A stretch of DNA of 64,000 nt from contig JAFEVB010000005.1 of the NCBI GenBank assembly GCA_032629725.1, positions 620,001 to 684,000 on the forward strand, written 5' to 3'. Shown piece by piece: positions 1-11,302 of the stretch; position 1 is the first letter of the stretch; each line of letters opens with the position of its first letter. Made by a program: the position numbers and the translations under genes. Source of the stretch: Gremmenia infestans (lineage: Eukaryota > Ascomycota > Leotiomycetes > Helotiales > Hamatocanthoscyphaceae). The notes below the pieces were generated by a model, which saw only the letters and a list, made by a program, of their open reading frames with translations, ran no database searches and was not told the DNA's origin.

Positions 1-95
1 ATACTTACTGGCTGGTCGACCTCAACGTTGGAGGATTGGGTGGTCATTGGCTCAGGGGCCTGGATCTGTTGCTCGACGACTGGTGCGGAAGGCAT
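1..95 (-). CDS. 5' end of an unidentified protein (partial)
   Basis: First coding exon of a minus-strand gene that leaves the window on the left. The ATG is at 95-93 and opens a 29-codon frame ending at position 9. There a good donor (GTAAGT) begins in phase 0, so the intron starts at position 8. The visible N-terminus is acidic and rich in Pro, Gln and Val (begins MPSAPVVEQQIQAPEP), with no signal peptide or membrane segment. The family cannot be named from this much. The start is supported by the position of the ATG and the matching splice donor. Confidence 0.5.
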   Translation of the reverse strand, partial: MPSAPVVEQQIQAPEPMTTQSSNVEVDQPVS

Positions 96-1427
96 GGTGA
101 AGCTGTATGTATCTGTAAGTATTCGGAATGCCAAGTGTATGTACAGTAGTGCGTAGCCTTACATGATTTGGATTGAGTTGGCTTGGCTTGGCTTGGTACT
201 TGGAGATTGATGATGCGATTGAAGTGGAAATGTTGCAAGATGTTTGAGGAGGAAGGAAATGACTTCCACCGCTCTTATGCAAGTTAATGCTTGCTGATTG
301 TTGTGTTGTCGGCCGCGGGGGGGGGTGGTTTATGCAGATGTTGTATTGATTTTATTCACTCGTTTTGACCAATGAGAATCGAGATCTGACTTGTATAAAA
401 CAATAATACGAGATTCTATTTTCTCCATCTTCTCCCATCATTTCTCCCCAGTTTCCAGTCCCCAGTCCCCAGACGAGGCAACACAAGGCTGTATCTCCAT
501 AATAATAATAATAATAATAAGTATAAACGGAGCAGCTGATGGCCTTTTGAATGAAATAGTAGCTCAGCCTGATGAACTTTACTTTTCTATCTCCAAGTAT
601 TTCTTGTACTCCCGCGTATTTGCTATTTTAGGCGCAGTACCGCGTCGTCGTTGTACAGTTTAATTCGGCTTCATCTCAAAAGACGAGCAAGTGATCGTAG
701 AGCTGCTTCCTTCCATTTTACTCTGTTGATGAGGGCCCAAAATAAACGGCTTCTGCCGCTCTTCATATCGAAGGATTCAAGCGCCTATTTCAGCTGCATT
801 GGCAATGACTTGGCAGACAGACAGACCCAATACCGAATCTAGGCCTCGGACGTTCTTTTTACAATTGTCTAGTCTTGATTGGATATCGGTATGCCAACCT
901 ATGAGCGTTGTCTCTAGATCTCTAGCCACTAAATAGGTATACCTTGAAACCCGTGACTGACGCTGGGCTCTACCCAAGCGGGAGGCGTATTCCTTAATTT
1001 TCACCACATGGGTGCCTCTCTGTCACAAATGGGGACGAGTTGATGGCCCTTGCGTTGAAAAGCCAAACAGAAAGCCTTGTGCCAAGCGGCCATTTCCTTG
1101 GATATATCGCTTCTTTTGTCCCAAAACGGACACAAGGCTGAAAGACAGGGTTGGAATTGGATGGATCCCATGCTGCCAGCATCAGACTAAGATGCGGCTG
1201 AGAGAAATATATACCCCGCTGGACGGGAGGGTGAAGGAGGCTTGGAGGATCTTGCCTCTGTTTGTAAATTGGCGTCCAGTTTTGGTCGTTCAATAAGAAG
1301 CCATGCTCCCCCTTACATCCCGTCTCAACGGTCTCATCAGGTTTCAATTTCTTTCTCACTTATATATCTTCAAATTCCTTTCAACTTCCATTTTAAAGCC
1401 CATTTCGAAGCAATTTCTACGGCAAAG
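96..1427. other. Intergenic region between divergent genes; AAT microsatellite
   Basis: No gene supported. It separates the leftward partial gene from the MARVEL gene and should hold both promoters. A TAA/ATA trinucleotide tract lies at about 500-521. Open frames here are short and lack splice support. Confidence 0.5.
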
Positions 1428-2362
1428 ATGTCCACAACTAATCATGTCCTTGCGTTGCCGCAAGCATTCCTGGGATTGAGAATTGCCCAACTCGTTGTTG
1501 GAATTGTTATCCTTGGCCTTTCAGCATACATAGTGACTTTTATTGCATTCGACAGTGCATGTCTGACTTTGTTCACTGTAAGTCCGATACGATTAATTCT
1601 CAATCTTCAACTAAATTGACCTATCCTAGGCTATTGCAACAATGATCATCGCGGTCTACAGTCTTGTATCGAGTACTGTACTTAAATCCGCCTATAACTA
1701 CTGGGCCATAGTAGCGCTTGACATTTTCGCAATCATCTTCTGGATCATCTCATTTTCCTACTTGGCTTGGACAACTGCCGCAGCCACGAATTGGTACCGA
1801 TCGTCTTACACTTGCGACGACTATTATTATTATTACTGCTACAAAAAGCGCGATGCTCCTCTTGTCCCTCGCGCCACTACCAATGTCGTGACATACCGTA
1901 ATTCGATGGCAGCCGCAGCTGGTCTTGGAGGTCTTGAATTGTAAGAAACCCCATATGGCTACTCTATTACCTCTCTAACACCAACGCAGCATCCTCTTCA
2001 CCATCACCTTGATCTTCACAACCATCCATGTCCTCCGCCACCGCAAAGCAGGAGGACACTGCACGCCAGTGCGCGCTGGTACCGGTCCCGATATAGCCCT
2101 AGACGGTGGCCCAGCTCCTGTATATTCCGAAGCCAAGACCCACGATTTGAACGCCCAAAATGGACAACAGCAATACGCACAACAACAATACGCACAACAG
2201 CCAACACAGCAACCAGTACAGCAATATGTCCAGCAACCGCAGCAAACAACGCCGCCAGCTCAATATGTAGAGCACACTGGACAGGCCGCACCCCAACACC
2301 TGCCCCAGCAGGAATACTACGCCCCTCAACAAGATTCAACCCAGCACGTACAATCTACTTAG
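1428..2362 (+). CDS. MARVEL-like four-transmembrane protein with Gln-rich tail
   Basis: Three exons: 1428-1577, 1630-1940, 1990-2362 (277 aa). Both introns are GT-AG and the phases agree. Four hydrophobic segments lie at about residues 17-40, 45-66, 72-93 and 145-170, with a short luminal loop rich in Tyr and Cys after the third. This is the topology and length of fungal MARVEL-domain membrane proteins. The C-terminal cytoplasmic tail of about 100 residues is dominated by Gln, with repeated QQYAQQ-type units, and by Pro. MARVEL proteins associate with membrane microdomains; a specific role cannot be read from the sequence. The start was chosen at 1428 because the open frame upstream of it has no similar character and the next residues lead straight into the first membrane segment. 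Confidence 0.75.
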
Positions 2363-3540
2363 ACTGAATCACATTACATTATATGAGCTAGGCCCAAGTA
2401 TGTACGACAATAGTGAGACCTGGCTAGCTAGGTCACCGATTTGTTTATGCGACAGCAGGCCATAATAATCGGTGGATCGATGGACGGACTTGAGAGCGAG
2501 GCGCTATATTTGCAAGCAATGAAGGATGGATGGATGGTTATACCCGGTTCGAGACAATTTTCCAAGTCGAATAATGGTGGTGTTAATTTTACCTATATAA
2601 TTGTATCAATATTGATTGCATGTCCTGTCCTGTACTAATTGCAATCTCTATACTCCACCCTACGATCCCCAATTCTCATTTCTTATCCTGGAACGACTTC
2701 CAAATGTCATAGCTATGCCTCTCTATGATTTAATTCAACTATACCCTACCCACCCCATATGTTTTCCAAACGGGATGCATGTAACGGCGGGTGATATAAA
2801 TAGAAATCAATAAATGCAAGTGCATACGGCACTCCACTCCTCCTTCAGCCATTTTGTCCAACCCCGCATGCACTGGGCCGCTGGAGCAAGTCCGTACTCC
2901 GTACAAGCTTTCAGCCCGAGGATCGCGATGTAACATCTCTTCTTGTTCCACGGTATAGTAGTTTCCTTTATCCAACCAGTATATCAGATGGTTCAAAGCC
3001 TACTCACTCACTCAGGTAAGTTCATAGCTACTTATAAGTAGTGTCGCGTGAAATATATCGTACTTCATCTTTATATAGCGATAAGTTTATAAGATACGCT
3101 TAACTTCCTCTTTTGCTAGTTCTTCTTAAGAGTTTATCTTTAAATATAATAATACACGAAATCGCCCCCCCTTTTGGTACCTACCCGTGGAGCGCAAGGG
3201 ATATATTAGCGGCATTCCTAGCGTAGACTTATATCATCATTCCAGTCTGCCTTCTAGTAGTTACGCGAATAGTATGATATACTGTATCATTTAGCGTAAT
3301 GTTGAAGGGGCCATAGCGTCGGGCTTTCATACTCGCATCGTACGTTGAGATGGTAGGTATTACTTGTAACTATGTGGAATTTAGGATCACCTTAGTTAGA
3401 AGTAGAGAATGATTCAAGTCATAATGGTCTATTGTATGTCACATTATGGACTGAGGCGCTAGGGGCTCCCTTATAGACTGGGTCCGCGCCCTTGAGGTTA
3501 TTCCCAACTTCCTGTTTCAATACTTTGAGCTTTCCTCTTC
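2363..3540. other. Gene-free, AT-rich, probably decayed DNA
   Basis: No supported gene. From about 3000 to 3540 the sequence is AT-rich with stops in all frames, as expected of an old, mutated repeat, but no family can be identified. Confidence 0.4.
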
Positions 3541-3837
3541 ATGGTTGTCTTATTCAATAAAACCTTTATATTGATGCTCTACCGAGTTGTATCAGTCCGT
3601 ATATTTCAGCAACTTGAGGCTCTTCTCCACTTCTACAATTTTTCGCGCTCCATCTTCAATAACAGCAAGTCATTATGGCAGGTACTTCTCTTAGCTTGCC
3701 TTGCACAGATTGTGGCACCCTCACCGTTCCTAAACTGCGAATTACCGACTACACACTCGATGAGAACCTCCCAGCAATTCCAGCTCCAACTTCGACCCAG
3801 CCTCATTACTATACATCTCAACCCTCTGCCAGCCTTG

Positions 3838-4436
3838 GCTCCCTTGACAGCCTCCCTATTGCAAAGAATGCGGTGAGATTGCTGGCTATATCTTCCCTCT
3901 CACCTGCACCCGAGTTTGTTTTCTGTGTTTTGCACGAAACGATAACTATCTACCACTGCGATACGCCAATGCGAAAAATCAGTTTGGACTCAGCCGTCAA
4001 ATGATCACTCGTTTACTACATATGAGGAGTCTGGCGGGGACATATACGCCATTTAAGAAGAAGTTCAACGTTCGAACCACATTGATCGCCTTTGCTTCCG
4101 CCCGGGCTGCGAGCATTGTAGTACACGAGTCTCTCGCAACCATGGAAAGAGAGGCATCAGAGTCAGGGAGACCATCTGTCCCAGCTCCAGGCCGTTCTGG
4201 GACCGAAGCACCTTTTGATCCTCTGGTTGGGAATCCATGGCCGTAGTTTGTGTGCCGTGGTTCGATGGGGCTTCGAAAAACGTGGAGCGGGGTTTCTAAT
4301 GCATTCGTTGCCAGAAGTCATCCTGCTGGGCAGAAATTGGCCTATGCACTTCAGACGCACATTTACAGTCGCCTTATTTGATAATTATTTGATACAGTGT
4401 GGAAGCATTAAAGACGGGAAGCATCAACCGGACTAG
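3838..4436 (+). pseudogene. Decayed C-terminal part of a fungal F-box-like, Cys-rich family protein
   Basis: Three reading frames, in order, resemble one protein. Frame A (3848-4246) carries a YCKECG pair, then AGYIFPLTCTRVCFLCF, then a basic stretch with MRSLAGTY and a DPLVGNP motif, ending in TAG. Frame B (4237-4299 and beyond) continues with MAVVCVPWFD and then stops at TAA, followed by CIRCQKSSCW. Frame C (about 4330-4436) completes it with FRRTFTVALFDNYLIQCG and a stop. From memory of the family, this order (paired Cys, MRSLPGTY-like segment, GNPxRFMAVV-like segment, CxxCQK, final FTVxxFxxHxxxCG) is typical of a lineage-expanded Leotiomycete F-box-type family. The frame changes and in-frame stops indicate a pseudogene. 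The N-terminal half upstream of 3838 is not recognisable. Confidence 0.5.
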
Positions 4437-4822
4437 CACGGTAGTATGGCCTAAAGAGAAAAATAGTTTGATCACCGATTTGTAATAAATTATGAAGTAG
4501 CTTTTAATTTAAAACAGATAATTACGTAACAGCTGTTAAGTCTTATTGCTAGCTTGGTTACGAAATGTCATGTATTCCTTTAAATTTTGCCTGTGGAACG
4601 GGTAAATTGCAGGGAAGTGGATTTTTAGGGGACATATATACTAGGGGCGGATAGCAAGATATATTTTAGGTAGTTTGGAAGCAATATGGTAGGTATACTC
4701 TAATCATTTCGGGCGTAAATCTTAATGCATGCTATTACCGCATAATTCTTCAATTTCTAGGTAATGCCAGTCTTAATAAGCCCAAGAGTAAGTCTATATA
4801 GTTTAGGTGCAGGTGATCTTTC
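4437..4822. other. AT-rich spacer
   Basis: No gene seen. AT-rich sequence between the pseudogene and the 3' end of the minus-strand ankyrin gene, so it probably contains that gene's 3' UTR. Confidence 0.4.
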
Positions 4823-6933
4823 CTACCCAAGTACTGGACAGCGAATTATTCTAATATCCTGGGAGCCATCCTGGAGGGGCCCGATGATAAAACATATCTC
4901 TTTCACGTCTTTCTCCCCTTCTTCCCAATTTATAGTCGTATCAGTGTCAAATTCCTCCTTCCACGCACCCGGTAAATCTCCCAATTGCCTTTCCGTACGT
5001 TGGTATCCACCCTTAACACGAAGATCGATTTCGTCTGTATCATCTAAGATCCGAAATGATATTGATCGTTGGTATATTCGATCCCGATATGGAATGGGTG
5101 ACCTTGAAGGGGCATATTCCATATTTTTGCAGCTAAATTCTGCTCCTATGTATTTCTGTAAACCATACCCTGCCTCCTGCAAGATTTTGAACCAGCCCAC
5201 CAAAACCCGAGTCAGATCCTGCGTAAAGTGAACCTCGTCGAGAATGAGAGTGAGTGGCGTATCTCCTGATTTGTTACGAGAATGAACATTGACTCCTGCT
5301 TTGAGTAACTTTAATATGGTTGGCGCAATTAACTCTCGTCCCTTTTTGAAGAACCCAAGTTGCAAAAGGAACTGGTCAAGAATGAACTTCTGAATAGTCA
5401 CATGCAGCTTGGCTGGACCAAATTGTTGCAAATAGTATTTAACCGTAAAGAGGCTGCCAGACTCCATCAAGAACCTTCCTATCGTAGTTGACGATGCGAA
5501 ATCCATTTTGATTTGAGCGTCCTCGATATCCGTTCCTCTGGAATTTTTGACACTTAAATCGATCTCAAAATGCTGCTGCTTAATGAGGTATTGAAATCCA
5601 TCAAGTGGTCCGCCATAAAGATGCAAGGCTGTCCGACTTGAGTCAAACGTGCCATCTTTGGTAGGCGTTTGCATAGGGTCACACTGTCCCTCTTCTACTA
5701 ATACACGCAGAGTTTCAAGGGCATCTCTAGGGCGAGCCAAATTGTCGATAGGATCCATCAAACCGCGATGTTGTGGGAAGAAGTCACGCCCGCTTTGGTG
5801 TGCCGTAAAATGCAAAGCACTTCGCCCCGTTTTATAATCAACCGCGTTGGGTGGAACGCCTGCTCCAATCAACCACTTGCAAACATTTGGTCGTAATTGT
5901 GCTGCAGCAACATGCAGTAGGTTCCACCCTTCTTTAGTAGTTCCACATAGAAGGTCCCTCTCAGAATCTACTAGGAGTCGTATTTGTGGTAAGTCTCCAG
6001 CTCTGCAAGCCTGGAAGATAGGCGATTCCTCCAGAAGTACGCATATAGGCCTCAGAGAAAACCCTGGCAGACCAAAGCCATTATTCGGGGCTATCGAATA
6101 AGCTTTTATGCCTAAATAGGCGTGAGGAAATATCCTCCACTCCTTGTCTGAATAGCTCCTTCGGGATAGCGATTTGTGTACGGGCCCACGGCCTTCGTGA
6201 GTAGTGACTATGACCTGAACCCAACCAAAGGGACACCACCATGTTGATGTTTTGCAATTCCGGACTTGATGCTTCTTGGGACGAATGACTACCTTAGTAG
6301 TGTCCCTCTCAACGTTAACAGCCCTGGGACACAGGTTGCAAGGAGGAGTCACTTGTGCATGGTCTAGTCTCAGCATCACGGTGATCTCCCGCAACTGTTG
6401 CCTTGAATTTGCACACGTATTCTTCCAATGATGGGGAGGGAAATACTCACGTATTATAAGCCATCACCGCCATCGTAAGTGTACTCTTCGTCCTCTCCAA
6501 CTGATCAACTAGTCTTTCCGTCTCTTTAATTTTGGTAGCTGCCTTGACTCTTCCCCAAGACCCCCTCATCGGTAGCCTCCCCTTCTCTCTGTTCATTCCA
6601 GCTTCTATTTTGTTCAAGAGATCCCTAAGCTCGAGCATACTGGTCTCTACAAGAAACCGACTTTCTTGCGCCACTCCAGTTCCATCTTGTGAGAATCTCT
6701 CGAGCTCTTTGGCGAACTCTTTGATTTCGCAAAGGAGGTTTGAGACTTGCTTAGGAGCATCTTTAATGCTGGTCCAGAGATTGTGCAGCTTTTCGCTGGC
6801 TGTGATGGTTTGGGTCGCAAGTTGGCCCACTGCTATACCGCTTGCGACGACACCCAGTCTATAGAGAATGTAGATCAGTATATTGAGTCTAGTTCCTTCT
6901 TTCAGGAGTACGAGTATCTTACACTTCTGCCAT
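4823..6933 (-). CDS. PigL_N/HeLo-like N-terminal domain fused to ankyrin repeats
   Basis: Minus-strand exons 6933-6923, 6858-6451 and 6401-4823 give 665 aa. Exon 1 is only 11 nt; it is needed to produce the canonical opening MAEVLGVVASGIAVGQLA and fits donor GTAAGA and phase 2. Residues 1-140 match the helical N-terminal domain found on many fungal STAND/NLR-like and ankyrin proteins (PigL_N or HeLo-like type; family named from memory). Residues about 266-345 contain ankyrin repeats (SPIFQACRAGDLPQIRLL, GWNLLHVAAA, SALHFTAH). A further repeat near residues 520-550 has HSRNKSGDTPLTLIL. No NACHT or NB-ARC P-loop lies between the two regions. Such proteins are often linked to non-self recognition, but that is inference here. 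The C-terminal 100 residues are acidic and unassigned. Confidence 0.7.
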
Positions 6934-8343
6934 ATTCGCCAAGTATCATTCCTGTTCGGGACAAAAATCCGATCGAATCGATAGAGTAAACTGAACACAA
7001 AAGGAAATGGGGGAACCATCGAGGCAAAATAGGCAGGACATTGTTTGCTACGTTTTGAAGTGGCGGCGAGAAAATGAGGCTGTGGAGTGTACTGCATATT
7101 CTTCCGTAGATTAAAGTCGGACAAGAACAAACAAAATCGCTGGGCGAAGACTGCATGCACCCCGCGTTGCAAATTTCTTCCGAACCACAGGAGGAAGGAG
7201 CGAGTGGCAACTAAGCCCTTTAGTTGACGGGGACTGAAATGATATATCCGATCGGTGCAAACTTAAGGATGATATAATTTCCAACTGACAAGTATGGCAA
7301 GTGCGTTTTGAGGTAGGACTGAATATCTTCTCTGTACCTAAGTAGTACTTCACCTATTCCTGTCATCAGGCCTTCAAACCCATCGAATCTGAGGCCCAAA
7401 GAAATAAGCCAAAATCAAAGACTTCCGAAGGGTTTGCATACTTCGCGAACCCGGTGAGTATGTAGTGCTAACAGCACTAGCCGTGCCTTTCAAGTCAATC
7501 TCAATCAAATGCTTCGCGGTCGACAGCTGGTCAAAGGCTCTTTGGAAATAGTTGAAACCGTAGAGGGTATTGAGGAGATCTTCGTGGAAAGGGTGGATAT
7601 CTTGGAGGCGGGGGAACCCATATAGGATGAGTGAGAGCTTCTCTGTAAACGTTTCTTGTTTGAATTTGACCCTTTTAATCTCTGCTGGAAGTTTTCGAAT
7701 CCGGCGGCCCAGAACTCTCAATTTCTTCGAAAACACGTTCACTTACCATCACAATAATAATACTTCGACGTCCATGGGACTTCATTTCATGCAGTTCATT
7801 GATATCAAACCTAGCACCGGGCGAAAGGCAGAAGCAATGCAAACAAGCAAATCCGTGCATCATGATTCATGGCCATCCACCGAATTTGACCCCGTCTAGA
7901 TCTATTTATCCACATGCGCCCGTCCAATCCCTGACCCCGCTATTCCAGCTATGAGTGATGTCTAATTTCCCGATAGTACAAACCAGTGAATGAAAAAAAA
8001 ATCATGCTCAATACAAGTTATCAAAGGTAGACGGTTGTATCGTACGAACGATCGGAGGGGCTGCCATTGTGAGGCGATGAAACGGATCTGAGAGTGTACA
8101 AGTGACGTGTATGTATGATCAAGAAGGCATTCACTTTGCCTGCAAGCATGTCGGTGGCATTATACACTCCTCATCGAGGAAGCAAGCAATAGCAGCCTTA
8201 TTGTTGAGTCTGATGGATGTGTAAGTGTTTACTTGACCGAAATCTTCCAGCGCGTATAGCAGCGCAGAAGCGATTTAATTTGCTAGCTTTTCGAAACTTC
8301 CAAAGGTATGCGAAGATTAAGAGGTTTACTTGTTGTGTTTGAA
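6934..8343. other. Spacer with a weak minus-strand open frame
   Basis: No confident gene. A 122-codon minus frame (7742-7374) has basic, amphipathic coding character (KLRVLGRRIRKLPAEIK, LSLILYGFPRLQDIHPFH) but only a GTG start. It could be an exon fragment or relic. An ATG immediately followed by a GTAAGT donor-like site lies just upstream, at about 7747. I could not build a convincing full model. Confidence 0.25.
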
Positions 8344-10417
8344 TCAATCTCTAGATAGAGGATTCTCTGGTTTGCGATCGGGCTTTGACTTGTCAAATTC
8401 GCCATCGAGACTACCCTCTTCAAAATGACCAGCTGCAGGAGCGAATGCATCTGGGGATAACGTTTTGGCGGGCTCAGCTGGAGTACCGAGTCCAGAACCC
8501 GGAAATGGGCTGACAATACCGCTAGAAGGCACAGGGATCCTAATATCTTCCGGAGAACCAGGAACGATGTTAGACGCGACGCCAGGAATAGTGATACGTT
8601 TGGCTTCATTTTGATAGGATGCTGGGATGATCTTATTGGACGCTAGTCAGTATGCAGCCTTTGAAGAAGATGGCAGAACTAGGGGATTCATATCTAAACT
8701 GACCTCGATAATCTCATTCCTCGGAAATCCGAGATTTGGAATATTCATCGCATCGCAAGCCATAAGATAGCCGTAGAGAACACGTAGAACCGACTCATGG
8801 GCGATGATGAGAAGATCATTTTGCTCTCTTTCGAGCTCCAAGATGCTAGGTTCAAGACGTACAGCAAGATCATGATATGACTGTGCATCATTAGCAGATG
8901 TAGCCAGGAATTTTAGGCAACAGGAAGTTAATACCTCAGCTCGTGGATATCGGTGATGATACGGGTCCTGCTCGTGCATTCCAACCTCATCAGGATATAG
9001 GCGACGGATAGCGTTTTCAGACAGCTTTTCACAGACACCTGGGTTAAGCTGGCTCATCTGTGACCGTTGGCGTACCTTGAAACCACGTTCTCCAAGATAC
9101 TCAGCGGTCTCAACAGTGCGTTTCCTCGTCGAAGTCCAAATCGTGAGAGGTTTCAGGGGGATATCAGGATTACCATTAGCAATCGAATCTGCTCTTTCTG
9201 CCTCACGATGCTTGAGAAGTGTCTCGGACATCTTCTTGGCGTAATCTTTACCCTCTTCGGAGAGATGAGCATCGGTCTTGTAGTTATCCTCCTGACTTGA
9301 AGTGCCAGCTCTAACGAAGAACGTATGACGGGACTTTATATGCAAGTTAATGAGGTAGAACACAATACGATGGGAGAGATATCCAAATGAGACATTGTTA
9401 TACTCGATTCGCTCGCCAGCATTGATCATCTTGACGTAGTTTAGATCAGACTCTACCATGGTCTCGAAGTATGGAATCTTGGTGTCGATTCGCTTGAGAT
9501 AAAGCTTTGCAGCATCATCTGGATCCATATCCACAAACTGAGGCCTATTAGCTTCTACAACCCGTGTGGGCATTTTCAAACTTGCATCTGGGGACGAGAT
9601 CTTCACGCTACGTGCATTCTCCCGAAGGATCTTCTCATCCGTAACGTAAGATTCTAGGAATAGCGTCTGTTTCAGTTTAGTCAAAGATCCCAAAGGCGCT
9701 TATGAATTGAAATACTTGGACGTCATGCTTGGCAAACTCCTTCTCTAGTGACCGCCGGCCGTTTGAAAGAGGATTGACAGCATCGTAGATGGCGACTTGG
9801 CCATTCTCATGATTGAGCCAGGCGTAGATGTCTTCCCGACACTTCTTGAGAATCTTTTGACGAAGCACAACAGACTTCGCCGAGGCATTGATGAAGAAGT
9901 AGTCATCCGGTATCTCAGCTCCTGGGGGAAGGGTAGCACGACGATAGTCTCCGAGGTGAAAGATGCGAGTCTTGACACCAAGCCTGTAGAACTTAGTAAA
10001 AATGGAGTAGAATTAATGATTGCGATCTTACCATTGGAGATATCGGGAGAGGGATACAGAAATGTGGCTTTGGGGTAGAATTAGTATTAGAACGACCAAG
10101 CACAGATCGAAACTAGGCGGGTTCGCTCACGTCTTTCCTCGAGCTGGGGGTCCGACAAGCACAATGACGATTCTCCCAGAGTGGAACAGCCGTCCAGACA
10201 TGGTGCTATACAGCTGTGCAGGTGCCATCGGAGAGTCCTTCTCGTTTGGGAGGTCGTGGACGCCATCGATAAAGGTCGACGAACGTCGACGATATCTCGG
10301 CGAATTGGCCGCAATCTCAGCGGTACTGCCATCGAGCTTGTTAGTATCATCGTCGTCAATCAAAACGTCTGCAAGCTCGGGCCTAGAGGCACGACGATTC
10401 ATGAATGCCATGATCAT
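8344..10417 (-). CDS. 6-phosphofructo-2-kinase (bisphosphatase domain probably inactive)
   Basis: Seven exons on the minus strand: 10417-10131, 10067-10032, 9983-9716, 9666-9586, 9537-8935, 8880-8704, 8631-8344 (579 aa). The kinase domain has its P-loop GPPARGKT near residues 89-96. It is followed by THISVSLSRYLQWLGVKTR and the FGYLSHRIVFYLINLHIK segment typical of PFK-2/FBPase-2 enzymes. In the histidine-phosphatase half, the usual RHG is RAG (Ala301), while AHESVLRVLYGYL is kept. Budding-yeast Pfk26 also lacks this His and is kinase-only, so the product probably only makes fructose-2,6-bisphosphate, the activator of glycolysis. Intron 4 appears to be GC-AG and introns 4 and 5 are multiples of three. 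The start could be M1, M3 or M6. The tail is Pro/Ser-rich and unassigned. Confidence 0.9.
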
Positions 10418-11302
10418 CCCCTGATTCGATGCCTCCTTTCCTTTCTGCGTCTCTATGATTTTCGGGAATTTGCACGTGTATGTTTTGGTGAATAGAGTTG
10501 AAGATTGGGTGAAGAGTGGATATCGAATATGGGATGGAAAGGACAGGTACTTACAGAAGAGTATCCATGGCTATCTGCGTATTGGTGCCGACTGCAGTAT
10601 GACTGACTGACGATGAAGAATATCCAATGAGGCAGGAGCAAACAGATTATTTCCAAACAGAAATTCTTTTTCCAACATGCAATGCAAATATATCTCCTCA
10701 CAGAGGCAAACCGACAATGGAGCTTTGGACGCTTTGGCGGGACAGCTCCGATCCACAAAGACGCCGGAATGTTATCGTGCCTAAGGTACCTATTTATTGA
10801 CCGTTGGACCGAATTTCTGTTGTAGAAGATGTCCACAGAAGCTGGTGCAAGTTTTGCCTTGCAAAAAAGTCAAGTCTCCAGAAGATAGCTGTTAAGAGAA
10901 GTAGGTAGACAGAGAAGCATAAATGTAGAGAAATCCGTTTGTTCCTCATGCCCGAAGCTGAAGATATCAAGGCGATCAAATCTCTTAGTACACTTTTTCC
11001 GCTCTCGACTCGGCTGTCGTCCAATCGGTGCGCGACTCTCCTTTTCTCGTCATGTTTGCCTGGCGTCTGCAGCGCTGCTCTCTAAGGCAGCACAGCTCTC
11101 ATTTGGAAAAAAGTTGACGGGCGCCGAGATCAAGACAAGAAGCTGTTCAAGTGGCTTCAGCTGTTTATCCATCCATCCTCAACCGTAAAACCGCCCACGC
11201 TTCGACACCTATCATATCCTATACTGTCGCCTCTGCGTCTTCTTCTTCAACCTGGTCACCTTTGTCCACCTCGGCAGCGAAATTAGTTCCCATTCTTTGA
11301 TC
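10418..11302. promoter_or_regulatory. Divergent promoter region, PFK-2 and TOM40
   Basis: About 0.9 kb between two head-to-head start codons. No internal gene is supported, so it must serve as promoter and 5' UTR space for both. No specific factor site was identified. Confidence 0.4.

Noticed and set aside
994..1359. 121-codon minus frame
   Set aside because: No domain recognised; it overlaps the probable promoter of the MARVEL gene.
3000..3540. Retrotransposon remnant
   Set aside because: AT-rich, stop-laden DNA suggests an old repeat, but no reverse transcriptase, integrase or LTR pair could be shown.
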